From Clostridiales bacterium (GTDB lineage Bacteria; Bacillota; Clostridia; Christensenellales; Aristaeellaceae): a stretch of 64,000 nt of DNA. The position numbers were made by a program, and so were the translations under genes. Every line of letters starts with the position of its first letter. Positions within the stretch are counted from its first letter, which is position 1. This document shows positions 46,283-55,408 of the stretch, one piece after another. The notes beneath the pieces are model-generated. The model was not told the DNA's origin and ran no database searches. It worked only from the letters and a program-made list of their open reading frames with translations. The stretch lies in the NCBI GenBank assembly GCA_015056175.1, contig SVGT01000003.1:1-64000 (forward strand), written 5' to 3'.

Positions 46283-46762
46283 GGGACTGTTCGTGGGGGC
46301 TTCTCGCCCCCACACCCCGAGGCAGGGTATTGAATACCCTGCACCCTCAGTATTGGTCAAGCAATTCACCCTGTCAAACCATTTCCCAATGATACAGGAC
46401 TCGCCTGTGACCGCTCCGGGGTTTTCTCCGTGAACGGAGATTCATGGGGCTGTTCGTGGGGGCTTCTCGCCCCCACGCCCCGAGGCAGGGTATTGAATAC
46501 CCTGCACCCTCAGTATTGGACAAAAAAGATCATCCCATCCAGCAATTTCCCAATGATACAGGACTGCCTGCATGACCGCTCCGGGTTTTTCTCCGCACAC
46601 GGAGATTCATGGGGCTCCTCGCCCCCACACCCTGAGGCAGGGTATTGAATACCCTGCACCCTCAGTATTGGTCAGGCAATTCACCCTGTCAAACCATTTC
46701 CCAATGGCACAGGACAACCTGCATGACCACTCCGGGTTTTTCTCCGCACACGGAGAAAAACG
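46283..46762. repeat. Three tandem ~150-165 bp repeats, each with three hairpins
   Basis: Units at ~46283-46446, 46447-46611 and 46612-46762; shared GCAGGGTATTGAATACCCTGCACCCTCAGTATTGG; GTGGGGGCTTCTCGCCCCCAC; CTCCGnnnACGGAG. Confidence 0.85.
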
Positions 46763-46765
46763 AAA

Positions 46766-46822
46766 CATCATCACACCAAGGCAGGGAACGAATGCATTCG
46801 TTCCTGCTCTTGGTTGATGATG
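46766..46822. repeat. Long imperfect palindrome (~28-bp arms)
   Basis: CATCATCACACCAAGGCAGGGAACGAATG / CATTCGTTCCTGCTCTTGGTTGATGATG. Confidence 0.8.
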
Positions 46823-46969
46823 AAGGCGCAAAGCGCCGCCGGAGCGGTCTTACCATACTCGTCTTTCAACCACACAAAAAACCTCCCCTTTCAGGGAGGT
46901 CATATACGGTTGATTTGTCCCGCTGCATTCGGAAGCCAGCCGTTCTTTTCACATGGCTCATCGAATACT

Positions 46970-47030
46970 GCGAGGTCCAGGAGGCTCAGCCTCCTGGCAG
47001 GGGTGGAGGGGGCAGCGCCCCTCCCTTACA
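46970..47030. repeat. Palindromic intergenic repeat (two stems) downstream of the M42 operon
   Basis: CCAGGAGGCTCAGCCTCCTGG and GGAGGGGGCAGCGCCCCTCC. Confidence 0.65.
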
Positions 47031-48015
47031 GCTCGGCGTTGACGAAGCCCTTCATGATCTCCAGCGCGCTGTCCATATCCCGCATGTCGATCACTTCGCA
47101 GGCGGAATGCACATAGCGGCAGGGGATGGAGATGGTGCAGGAGGGAATGCCGCCGCGGGTCTGCTGAATAGCGGCGCCGTCGGTACCGCCGTAGGGCAGC
47201 ACTTCGCGCTGGTAGGGGATCTTACCCTTTTCGGCCACGGCGATCAGCGCGTCACGCACCCAGGGGGTGGAGATCATGCTGCGGTCCATAAACTTGATGC
47301 CGGCGCCCTTGCCCAGCTTGATGTCGGGATACTTCACTTCGGGGGTATCGCCCCAGCCTGTCACGTCCACGCCGATGCCGATATCGGGGTTGACGGCGTA
47401 GGCCGCGGGACGGGCGCCGCGCATGCCCACTTCTTCCTGGGTGGAGAACACGGCCACGATGGTGTTGCGGGGGTTTTGTACCTGGATGAGCAGCTCGGCC
47501 AGCAGCGCGCAGGCGCAGCGGTCGTCCATGGCGGGCGCGGCCACGCGGTTGCTGCCCAGCATGACGGTATCGTTGGCAAACACGCACACGTCGCCCACGC
47601 TCACGCGCTTTTCGGCGTCTTCCTTATCCTCCGCGCCGATATCGATGAACATCTGGGCCATGCCGGGCGTATCCTTGGTAGGCTGGCACACGGCCACGCC
47701 GTGCACGCCGTTGCCAAACACCACATGGCGGGTATCCGTCATCTTGGTGCCCAGACCGCCCACGTTGGTCACGCGGAGGAAGCCGTCCTTTTCAATGGCG
47801 GTCACCACCATGCCGATGTGATCCATATGAGCGGAGAACATGATCTTCTTGCCGCCCTCCTGACCCTTCTTTTCGATGATCAGGTTGCCCATCACGTCCA
47901 CCTTGGCGTTATCCACCTTGCCGGCGACGATCTTCTTCACAGCTTCGGCCACCTGGGTTTCATTGCCGGTGGGGCCGTATACGGAAAGCAATGTTTTCAA
48001 AGTTTCAAGCAGCAT
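47026..48015 (-). CDS. M42 family metallopeptidase
   Basis: YGPTGNETQVAEAVKKIV...MFSAHMDHIGMVVTAIEKDGFLRVTNVGG...AMDDRCACALLAEL...FSTQEEVGMRGAR. Confidence 0.92.
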   Translation of the reverse strand: MLLETLKTLLSVYGPTGNETQVAEAVKKIVAGKVDNAKVDVMGNLIIEKKGQEGGKKIMFSAHMDHIGMVVTAIEKDGFLRVTNVGGLGTKMTDTRHVVFGNGVHGVAVCQPTKDTPGMAQMFIDIGAEDKEDAEKRVSVGDVCVFANDTVMLGSNRVAAPAMDDRCACALLAELLIQVQNPRNTIVAVFSTQEEVGMRGARPAAYAVNPDIGIGVDVTGWGDTPEVKYPDIKLGKGAGIKFMDRSMISTPWVRDALIAVAEKGKIPYQREVLPYGGTDGAAIQQTRGGIPSCTISIPCRYVHSACEVIDMRDMDSALEIMKGFVNAEL

Positions 48016-48036
48016 AATGTACGTCCTTTCTTGGCC

Positions 48037-49047
48037 TTACAGGCTGTTGACCACATGGCGGGCCAGGGTCAGCTGGTCTTCCACGTCGCTGAGTTTCACA
48101 ACAGAGGAGGGGCCGTGGATATAGCGGCAGGGTACGCTGAGCACGCAGGTGGCCTTGGCGTCGGCGGTGGCCTGATAGGCAGAGGCGTCGTTGCCGCCGG
48201 TAGCCGCTTCCTTGATCTGGTAGTGGCAGCCGTTCTTTTCCGCGATATCGATCACGCTCTTGTACAGTTTCCGGGTCACGATGGAGCCGTTGTCCATAAA
48301 GCTGACGGCTACGCCCTTGCCCAGACGGCACACCTGAGATACCTCAGGCACATTGCCCATATCGCCGGCGGTGGTGCCTTCCAGCACCAGCACGGCGTCC
48401 GCCTTGGTATTGAAGGCGGCGGCACGGGCGCCGCGGCAGCCGATTTCTTCCTTCACCACAAAGGCGTAGGTCACGTCGTTCTGGGTGCTTTCCTGCAGCA
48501 GCTTGAGCATCACATAGCAGCCCACGCGGTCGTCCAGCGCCTTGCTCACCACGCAGCCGTCGCCGAACTTTTCATACTTGCTGTCAAAATAGATGTAGGT
48601 GCCTTCGGGCGCTGCGCCCAGCGCCTCATCCTTGCTCTGCGCGCCGATATCCACATACAGGTTGTCAAAATCCAGCACGCGCTGACGGTCCGCCGCGCTC
48701 TGCAGGTGGATGGCCATGGCGCCGATAACGCCCTTGACCTTCTCTTCGCCCACGGTCACATGCTTGCTGACGCATACGCGGGGGTCAATGCCGCCCACAG
48801 GCTGGATGCGAATCATGCCGTCCTCGGTGGCACCCACGGAAATGAAGGCCACTTCGTCCATATGGGCGTTGAGGATGATATGCTTGCGGCCGCTCTTCTT
48901 GACGCCCTTTTTGAAGGCGATCACGTTGCCGGCCTTGTCGATGCGCACGTCGTCGCACACCTTGGAGGCGGCTGCCATAATGGCGTTGCGCACCGCGCCC
49001 TCATCACCGGGCGCGCCGTTGAGTTCACACAGTTTGTTCAGTTCCAT
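48037..49047 (-). CDS. M42 family metallopeptidase
   Basis: LCELNGAPGDEGAVRNAI...ILNAHMDEVAFISVGATEDGMIRIQPVGGIDPR...ALDDRVGCYVMLKL...FVVKEEIGCRGAR. Confidence 0.92.
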   Translation of the reverse strand: MELNKLCELNGAPGDEGAVRNAIMAAASKVCDDVRIDKAGNVIAFKKGVKKSGRKHIILNAHMDEVAFISVGATEDGMIRIQPVGGIDPRVCVSKHVTVGEEKVKGVIGAMAIHLQSAADRQRVLDFDNLYVDIGAQSKDEALGAAPEGTYIYFDSKYEKFGDGCVVSKALDDRVGCYVMLKLLQESTQNDVTYAFVVKEEIGCRGARAAAFNTKADAVLVLEGTTAGDMGNVPEVSQVCRLGKGVAVSFMDNGSIVTRKLYKSVIDIAEKNGCHYQIKEAATGGNDASAYQATADAKATCVLSVPCRYIHGPSSVVKLSDVEDQLTLARHVVNSL

Positions 49048-50078
49048 AGCTGTTCCTCCCACGTATCGTCAATGGCGCGGAGGTAATGCGCCAGCAGCCG
49101 CGCGCCTTCGGTGAGGGCGTGCATGTCAAAGGTTTCCACGTTGGTATGCATGTACTTGAGGGGCAATTCCAGCAGCACGCAGGGCACGCCACCGCGCACG
49201 ATGGACAGCCTGTCGGTATCCGTACCGGTGCCGCGGGTGGCGATGGCCTTCTGAATCTTGATGTTCTGCTCCTTTGCCACCTCGTCCAGCTTTTTGCGCA
49301 GGAAGGGATGGATGAAGGGGCCCTTGGTGGCCACCAGATCGGTGATCTCGTGGGTGCGGGCGGGAGACGCGCCGGGGGTATGGGCATGGCACACATCCAG
49401 CACCACCGCATAATCCGGATCCACCTCGTAGCCCGTGGTCCACGCGCCGATGCAGCCGATCTCCTCCTGACAGGAGGCCACAAAGTACACGTCGGCATCG
49501 CACTTCATATCCTTGAGCAGCTCCGCCGCCTTGAGCATGATGGCCACGCATGCGCGGTCATCCGCCGTCTTCATGGAGATGCGGCCGTTCTTCAGCTCCG
49601 TAAAGCGGTTTTCAAAGCACACCTTATCGCCCACGCTGACCACTTTGCGCACCTTTTCGGCGGGCATACCCAGATCCACAAACAGGGTATCCTGGAAGTT
49701 ATAGTTGCTCTGGCGATCCTTGGCAGACAAAAGATGGGGAGGCGTTGCGCCCACCACGCCCATGAGCAGCTTTTTGCCGTACACGCGCACGCGCATGCCG
49801 GGCAGCACGCGGGGATCCACGCCGCCCACGCTCTGCATACGCAGGCATCCGTCCTCTTCGATCTTGCTCACCATCATGCCGATCTCGTCCAGATGGGCAG
49901 ACAGCATCACCTTGGGGCCCTTGCCCTTGCGGCGGGCCACCACGCTGGCAAGCGGCGTGATATGCACCTCGTCCACATAGGGGCGGAAGGCGTCGGCGAT
50001 AAATTCCGCCGCCGGCAGCTCCATGCCCGTTACGCCGGGCTTACCCGCTGCTTCCCGCAGAAATTCTTCAATATTCAT
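49038..50078 (-). CDS. M42 family metallopeptidase
   Basis: KPGVTGMELPAAEFIADAF...MLSAHLDEIGMMVSKIEEDGCLRMQSVGGVDPRVLPG...TADDRACVAIMLKA...FVASCQEEIGCIGA; overlaps the next gene's start. Confidence 0.92.
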   Translation of the reverse strand: MNIEEFLREAAGKPGVTGMELPAAEFIADAFRPYVDEVHITPLASVVARRKGKGPKVMLSAHLDEIGMMVSKIEEDGCLRMQSVGGVDPRVLPGMRVRVYGKKLLMGVVGATPPHLLSAKDRQSNYNFQDTLFVDLGMPAEKVRKVVSVGDKVCFENRFTELKNGRISMKTADDRACVAIMLKAAELLKDMKCDADVYFVASCQEEIGCIGAWTTGYEVDPDYAVVLDVCHAHTPGASPARTHEITDLVATKGPFIHPFLRKKLDEVAKEQNIKIQKAIATRGTGTDTDRLSIVRGGVPCVLLELPLKYMHTNVETFDMHALTEGARLLAHYLRAIDDTWEEQLWN

Positions 50079-50275
50079 AGAACGCTCCTTCCACAAAGTA
50101 TATTTGTACTTGACTTGAAATGGTGCCGTTCATGCCATGCACTTTGTGCGCGGCATGGTACAAGTACGTTCATTATACCATACGCCCCAAGGGAAGCAAG
50201 CACAAAACAGCAAAAAAACACCCGTCCCGACACGGGACAGGCAAAAGGCTTCCCTGTTTATTCCGCTGCGGCATG

Positions 50276-50542
50276 CTACATGACCGGCTGTACCAGCACC
50301 CGTCCGTTTACGTTTTCCACCCGGTAGATGCCAAGGTAAGTGCTCGTTTCCGCCTGGCTCAGGCGGCGGACGGCATTCAGATCCCTTTCATCAAACCGGA
50401 TGGACAAGCCGCAGCCCACCGCCACCGCACGCGGGGTGGATACGATCTGCGTGCGCACGCCCATGCGGCGCAATTGCCCGTCCACCCGGAGCACCGCCTG
50501 CCGCGAGCGGAACGATGCGATCATAAACCTTTCCGTATTCAT
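50276..50542 (-). CDS. DUF3343 (putative Se/S carrier-like) protein
   Basis: MNTERFMIASFRSRQAVLRVDGQLRRMGVRTQIVSTPRAVAVGCGLSIRFDERDLNAVRRL. Confidence 0.75.
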   Translation of the reverse strand: MNTERFMIASFRSRQAVLRVDGQLRRMGVRTQIVSTPRAVAVGCGLSIRFDERDLNAVRRLSQAETSTYLGIYRVENVNGRVLVQPVM

Positions 50543-50644
50543 CCATGACGCCCCCTTTGCTTCATGGTATGCAGGCGTCTGCACGCCCGTGCGGCATAGG
50601 CAGAGGGCTGATCGCATATCATGCACGGAAGGAGCGTGGGCGCG

Positions 50645-51775
50645 ATGATCTATCTGGATAATGCAGCCACCAGCTATCCCAAGCCGCCGCAGGTCAGGCG
50701 GGCTGTTTCCGGCGTGATCGACCGCATCGGAGGCAATCCGGGGCGCGGCGGGCATGCAGGGGCGCTGGCAGGCGGGCGCATCATGGAGAACTGCCGCAGC
50801 CGTCTTGCCGGGCTGCTGGGCGCAAAGGACAGCAGCCGCGTCATATTCACCATGGGCTGCACCGACGCCCTGAACACCGCCATCCGCGGCTTTCTGCACC
50901 GGGGCGACGAGGTGCTCATATCGCCCTTTGAGCATAACGCCGTCATGCGCCCGCTGACCATGCTGGAAAAGACGGGGCAGATCAGCATCCGCACGCTGCC
51001 TGCGGATGTAAACGGCCGCATCGATCCCGCATCCGTTGCCAAATCCCTTTGCAGCAAAACGGCGCTGTGCGTCCTTTGCCACGCCTCCAACGTGACGGGG
51101 GTCATCCAGCCTGCAAGGGAGATCGCCAGACAGCTTATGCAGTACGGCATTCCGATGCTGCTGGATGCGGCGCAGACAGCCGGCGTGGAGGATCTTTCGG
51201 ATACGGGCGCCGCCATGATCGCCCTGCCCGGGCACAAGGGGCTGCTGGGCCCCATGGGCGTGGGCGCGCTGTACGTGCACCCCGATATCACCCTGCGTCC
51301 GCTGCGTACGGGCGGCACGGGAAGCGTATCCGAATCCATGGAGCAGCCGGACATGATGCCAGATCTCCTGGAAAGCGGCACGCCGCCCCTGCCTGCCATT
51401 GCAGGCCTTTTGCAGGGCACGCGCTTTGCCCTTGCCCACATGGGCGCCATCGCCCAGTACGAGCAGGCGCTCCTCCGGGAAATGTACGAAGGCCTTGCCC
51501 GCATCCCCGGCGTAACGCTTTACGGCCCCCCGCTTTCCACGCCCCGCACGGCGGTATGCGCCTTCAATATCGGCGATCTGGAAAGCGGCGCGGCGGCGGA
51601 TCTGCTTTCCGCCTCCGGCTTTGCGCTGCGGGGCGGGCTGCACTGTGCGCCAAGCACACACCGCCAAATGGGCACATTGGACCGGGGCGCCCTGCGCGCA
51701 TCCCCCGGCCCCTTCAGCACAGAGGAAGAGATCGACCAATTTCTCCGCAAAGTTCACACCCTCTGCACCAAATGA
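50645..51775 (+). CDS. Aminotransferase class V / cysteine desulfurase-like
   Basis: MIYLDNAATSYPKPPQVRRAV...VIFTMGCTDALNTAIRGFLHRGDEVLISPFEHNAVMRPL...LLDAAQTAGVEDL...LPGHKGLLGPMGVGALYV. Confidence 0.92.
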   Translation: MIYLDNAATSYPKPPQVRRAVSGVIDRIGGNPGRGGHAGALAGGRIMENCRSRLAGLLGAKDSSRVIFTMGCTDALNTAIRGFLHRGDEVLISPFEHNAVMRPLTMLEKTGQISIRTLPADVNGRIDPASVAKSLCSKTALCVLCHASNVTGVIQPAREIARQLMQYGIPMLLDAAQTAGVEDLSDTGAAMIALPGHKGLLGPMGVGALYVHPDITLRPLRTGGTGSVSESMEQPDMMPDLLESGTPPLPAIAGLLQGTRFALAHMGAIAQYEQALLREMYEGLARIPGVTLYGPPLSTPRTAVCAFNIGDLESGAAADLLSASGFALRGGLHCAPSTHRQMGTLDRGALRASPGPFSTEEEIDQFLRKVHTLCTK

Positions 51776-51932
51776 CATCTTTTGCCGTTGTTGTATACAA
51801 TTTTTGCCTATTCTGCCCATTGTATACACATTCAATTTCCTGTATAATGTCATTATAATAGGAAGGAAGGTGTGTGCATTTGTGCAAAATGCACACCCAT
51901 GACAAGATACACATCCCTGCGGAGGTGAAGGT

Positions 51933-53468
51933 TTGAAGCAGCTTCTGGAACGCCTGAAAGAATCACTTTATTCCGTACTGCCGATCACCGCAATCGTCCT
52001 GGTACTGAGCATCTCGCTGGCGCCGCTGGATTCGGGGGTCATGGTGGTCTTTGTCATGGGCTCTATCCTGCTTATCGGCGGGATGAGCCTGTTCGCGCTG
52101 GGCGCAGGCATGTCCATGCAGCCTCTGGGCGAGGGCATCGGCATCCAGCTGAACAAAAGCAAAAAGGTGTGGCTGTCGCTGCTGTGCTGCTTTGCGCTGG
52201 GCCTGCTCATCACGGTAGCGGAGCCGGATCTGACCGTGCTGGCGGAGCAGATTCCCTCTGTGCCCAACATGGTGCTCATCCTGTCCGTGGGCGTCGGCGT
52301 GGGCATTTTCCTGGTCATCTCCATGCTGCGCACGCTGAAGGGCTGGGCGCTCAATTACCTGCTCATCGGCTTTTATCTGCTGACGGCTGTGGCCGCCTGC
52401 TTTGCCCCTGCGGATTTTTTGCCCGTGGGCTTTGATTCCGGCGGCGTGACCACCGGCCCCATTACGGTTCCCTTCATCATGGCGCTTGGCGCCGGTATGG
52501 CCTCCATCCGCGGCGATAAGCACGCAGGGGAGGATTCCTTCGGCCTCATCGCGCTGTGCTCGGTAGGCCCCATCCTGTCCGTACTGCTGCTGAGCATCTT
52601 CTACGATCCGCAGCCGGCCAGCGAAGTGCCTGTGCTGGTGGAGGCCGCCACCACGCTGGACGCGTTCAAGCTGTTTTCCCATTCGCTGCCCCATTACGCG
52701 GAGGAGGTGCTCATCGCCTTTGCTCCCATGGTGGGCGTGTTTGTGATCTTCCAGATGGTGTTCAGGCGCTATACCCTGCACCAGCTGCTGCGCATCTGCC
52801 TGGGTCTGCTTTACACCTATGTGGGGCTGGTTTGCTTCCTGACGGGCGCCAACGTGGGCTTCATGCCCGCAGGCCAGCTGCTGGGCTCCTCCCTGGCAGA
52901 CGGCGGCACCAAGTACTGGCTGTTGCCCGTGGGCGCGGTGATCGGCTTCTTCACCGTCGCGGCGGAGCCTGCCGTGCACGTGCTCAAAAAGCAGGTGGCC
53001 GAGGTTTCCAACGGCCGCATCAGCCAGAAGAGCATCTCCCTGGGCCTGAGCATCGGCGTGAGCATTTCCGTATGCCTGAGCATGGCCCGCATCGTGTGGG
53101 GTTTTCCCATCCAGTACTTCCTCATTCCCGGCTATATTCTGTCCCTGGCCATCAGCTTCTTTGTGCCCCACATTTACACGGGCATCGCCTTTGACTCCGG
53201 CGGCGTGGCATCCGGTCCCATGACCACCACCTTCATTCTGCCCTTCGCGCTGGGCGCATGCCGCATGCTGGGCGGCAACATCATGACCGACGCCTTTGGC
53301 ATTGTGGCCATGGTGGCCATGACGCCGCTCATCACCATCCAGCTGATCGGCCTGTTCAGCGAGATCAGGCACAAGCTCCATCTCAAGCATACCGCCGGCC
53401 GTGCGGTGGACGACGAGGACGACGTGATCCTCTACTACGAGGATATGGGAGGTGCCCAGTATGAGTGA
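51933..53468 (+). CDS. DUF1538 polytopic membrane protein (putative transporter)
   Basis: Many TMs; duplicated FDSGGVTTGPITVPFIMALGAGMA / FDSGGVASGPMTTTFILPFALGACRM. Confidence 0.87.
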   Translation: MKQLLERLKESLYSVLPITAIVLVLSISLAPLDSGVMVVFVMGSILLIGGMSLFALGAGMSMQPLGEGIGIQLNKSKKVWLSLLCCFALGLLITVAEPDLTVLAEQIPSVPNMVLILSVGVGVGIFLVISMLRTLKGWALNYLLIGFYLLTAVAACFAPADFLPVGFDSGGVTTGPITVPFIMALGAGMASIRGDKHAGEDSFGLIALCSVGPILSVLLLSIFYDPQPASEVPVLVEAATTLDAFKLFSHSLPHYAEEVLIAFAPMVGVFVIFQMVFRRYTLHQLLRICLGLLYTYVGLVCFLTGANVGFMPAGQLLGSSLADGGTKYWLLPVGAVIGFFTVAAEPAVHVLKKQVAEVSNGRISQKSISLGLSIGVSISVCLSMARIVWGFPIQYFLIPGYILSLAISFFVPHIYTGIAFDSGGVASGPMTTTFILPFALGACRMLGGNIMTDAFGIVAMVAMTPLITIQLIGLFSEIRHKLHLKHTAGRAVDDEDDVILYYEDMGGAQYE

Positions 53469-54123
53469 ACGGGTCCAGATGATCCTGTCCATTGTCCGGC
53501 AGGGCCACGGACAGATGCTGATCGAAAAGCTGCAGCGCTCCGGCATACCGGTGCACTACCAGTGCGTAGGCCACGGCACCGCCCCCTCCGAGATCCTGGA
53601 TATTCTGGGTCTTGGCACCAGCGATAAGGACGTGGTCATCTCCTTTGCCACCGAATCCCATGCCCGGGATCTGCTGGGCAATCTGCACAGCGCATTTCTG
53701 CACATCGGCCGTGTTCACGGCCTCATCCTGCTGCTGAACACCACCGCCGTCAGCAAGCTTTTGTCCCTGATGGTGCAGACCCCCTTGACCGAAACGACGG
53801 GAGGCTCCAATATGAATTACAACGCCAACAATTCCCTGATCTGCATTTCCGTAAACCTGGGCTTTACCGATCAGGTGATGCACACCGCACGTCAGGCAGG
53901 CGCCCGCGGCGGCACGGTGATCAAGGCCCGTCTGGCCAGCAGCGAGAGCGCCGAGGAAACGCTGGGCAAGGAACTGCACCAGGAAAAGGAACTGCTGCTC
54001 ATCCTGGCTCCCAGCAAGGACGCGCCCAACATTATGAACGCCGTCAACAAGGAATACGGTCTGCGCAAGGAAGCCCAGGCCATCATCCATTCCCTGCCGG
54101 TGGAGCATGCCATGAAGATCTGA
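53461..54123 (+). CDS. PII-like nitrogen-regulatory-fold protein (probably two tandem domains)
   Basis: VQMILSIVRQGHGQMLIEKLQRSGIPVHYQCVGHGTAPSEILDILGLGTSDKDVVISF; LGFTDQVMHTARQAGARGGTVIKARLAS; overlaps the DUF1538 stop by 8 nt. Confidence 0.75.
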   Translation: MSERVQMILSIVRQGHGQMLIEKLQRSGIPVHYQCVGHGTAPSEILDILGLGTSDKDVVISFATESHARDLLGNLHSAFLHIGRVHGLILLLNTTAVSKLLSLMVQTPLTETTGGSNMNYNANNSLICISVNLGFTDQVMHTARQAGARGGTVIKARLASSESAEETLGKELHQEKELLLILAPSKDAPNIMNAVNKEYGLRKEAQAIIHSLPVEHAMKI

Positions 54124-54135
54124 TCCCCATGCAAA

Positions 54136-54166
54136 TTAGACCGCTTTCGCGGTCTTTTTATTTTGC
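54136..54166 (+). terminator. Terminator of the DUF1538-PII operon
   Basis: tagaccgctttcgcggtctttttatttt. Confidence 0.8.
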
Positions 54167-54239
54167 GCCGTTTCAGTCTGCCAAGGGGAGGGTATATATA
54201 TTCCGTACAAGCTATTTCCGTTTTGAAGGAGGCACTGCC

Positions 54240-54695
54240 ATGCTGACTGAACATACCAAGGCCCCCGATTTTACCCTGCCCGATATGCACGGCAATCCCG
54301 TATCTCTTGCCGATTTTGCAGGCAAAAAGGTGGTGCTCTATTTCTATCCCAAGGATAACACCTCCGGCTGCACCAAGCAGGCCTGCGCCTTTGCCGCGCT
54401 CTACAACGGCTTTGCGGAGAAGAACGCCGTGGTCATCGGCGTCAGCCGCGACAGCGCCGCATCCCATAAAAAGTTTGCGGAAAAGAACAACCTGCCCTTC
54501 ATCCTGCTCACCGACGCCGACGCCCGCGTTACCGATCTGTACGGCGCCTGGCAGGAAAAGACCATGTGCGGCAAAACCTCCATGGGCGTGGTGCGCACCA
54601 CCTACATCATTGACGAACAGGGCATGATCGAAAAAGTGATGCCCAAGGTGAAGGCGGACACCAACCCCCAGGATGTGCTACGTTTCCTTGGCTGA
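54240..54695 (+). CDS. bcp: Thiol peroxidase (Bcp-type peroxiredoxin)
   Basis: LTEHTKAPDFTLPDMHGNPVSLADFAGKKVVLYFYPKDNTSGCTKQACAF. Confidence 0.93.
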   Translation: MLTEHTKAPDFTLPDMHGNPVSLADFAGKKVVLYFYPKDNTSGCTKQACAFAALYNGFAEKNAVVIGVSRDSAASHKKFAEKNNLPFILLTDADARVTDLYGAWQEKTMCGKTSMGVVRTTYIIDEQGMIEKVMPKVKADTNPQDVLRFLG

Positions 54696-54745
54696 CGAGC
54701 ACCCACTGACCCTCGGTGCCGTAAGCTTTGGATAAATCCTCTTTC

Positions 54746-54782
54746 GCAAGGGCGTCCCTGTGACGGGACGCCTTCTTTTTTA
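54746..54782 (+). terminator. Intrinsic terminator
   Basis: gggcgtccctgtgacgggacgccttctttttt. Confidence 0.8.
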
Positions 54783-54829
54783 CGCAAAACTGCGCCAAAA
54801 AACCTCCCCGGAAGGGAAGGCTTTTCATG

Positions 54830-55408
54830 TTACTGGGCGCTGTCCGTCTGCGCAGCGTCAGGCGCTGCATTTTCCGCATCGTCCGCCAGGGTGACGGTGG
54901 CCGTATTGCCCGTGCGGGCAGCGTTCAGCGCGGCGGCATACAGCCGCTCTGCCATGCGGGAAGACTGGGTGGCGCCCGTCACGCCGTCGATCTTCGTCTT
55001 TTCGCCTGCAGCCTTCAGCTGCCGTTCAATTTCGGGGATCCACTTGGAAGGATGCGGATCCATGGGATATTCGTCAGCGGTGGTTTCGCTCTTCTTTTTG
55101 CCGTCCATGTCGGCGTCATACTCCACATCCGTCACCTGACCGCCCGTCACGGTCACCTTCACATATTCCTGCCAGCCGCCGTTCTGCGCAGCATACGCCT
55201 CAGACGCCTGCGCGGTATACACGCCGTCCTTGTACATGCTTTCGGCGGTAGGCGCAGGGGAATTGAGTGCCTGGGGCGAGGGCGAGGTCATGGTAGGCGA
55301 TTGGGTGACCTGCGGCGGGTTCATGGCCGCGCAGCCCGTCAGCATCACGGCGCACACCGCGCACAGCATGGGCGCCACGGCCTTTTTCCAGAGAGGTACA
55401 TGTTTCAT
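54830..55408 (-). CDS. FMN-binding-domain lipoprotein
   Basis: Lipobox VMLTGC; YKDGVYTAQA...VKVTVTGGQVTDVEYDADMDGKKK...IDGVTGATQSSRM. Confidence 0.88.
   Translation of the reverse strand: MKHVPLWKKAVAPMLCAVCAVMLTGCAAMNPPQVTQSPTMTSPSPQALNSPAPTAESMYKDGVYTAQASEAYAAQNGGWQEYVKVTVTGGQVTDVEYDADMDGKKKSETTADEYPMDPHPSKWIPEIERQLKAAGEKTKIDGVTGATQSSRMAERLYAAALNAARTGNTATVTLADDAENAAPDAAQTDSAQ

Noticed and set aside
46283-46762. Tandem repeats considered as a CRISPR array
   Set aside because: Units are ~160 bp and contiguous with internal hairpins; no 20-40 bp repeat/spacer alternation and no cas genes.
46645-49086. 813-aa plus-strand ORF through the repeat array and antisense to M42 genes
   Set aside because: Begins in palindromic repeats and continues antisense to two clear M42 peptidases; no domain logic.
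51963-53546. 527-aa minus-strand ORF antisense to the DUF1538 gene
   Set aside because: His/Gln/Gly-rich shadow frame opposite a clear membrane protein.
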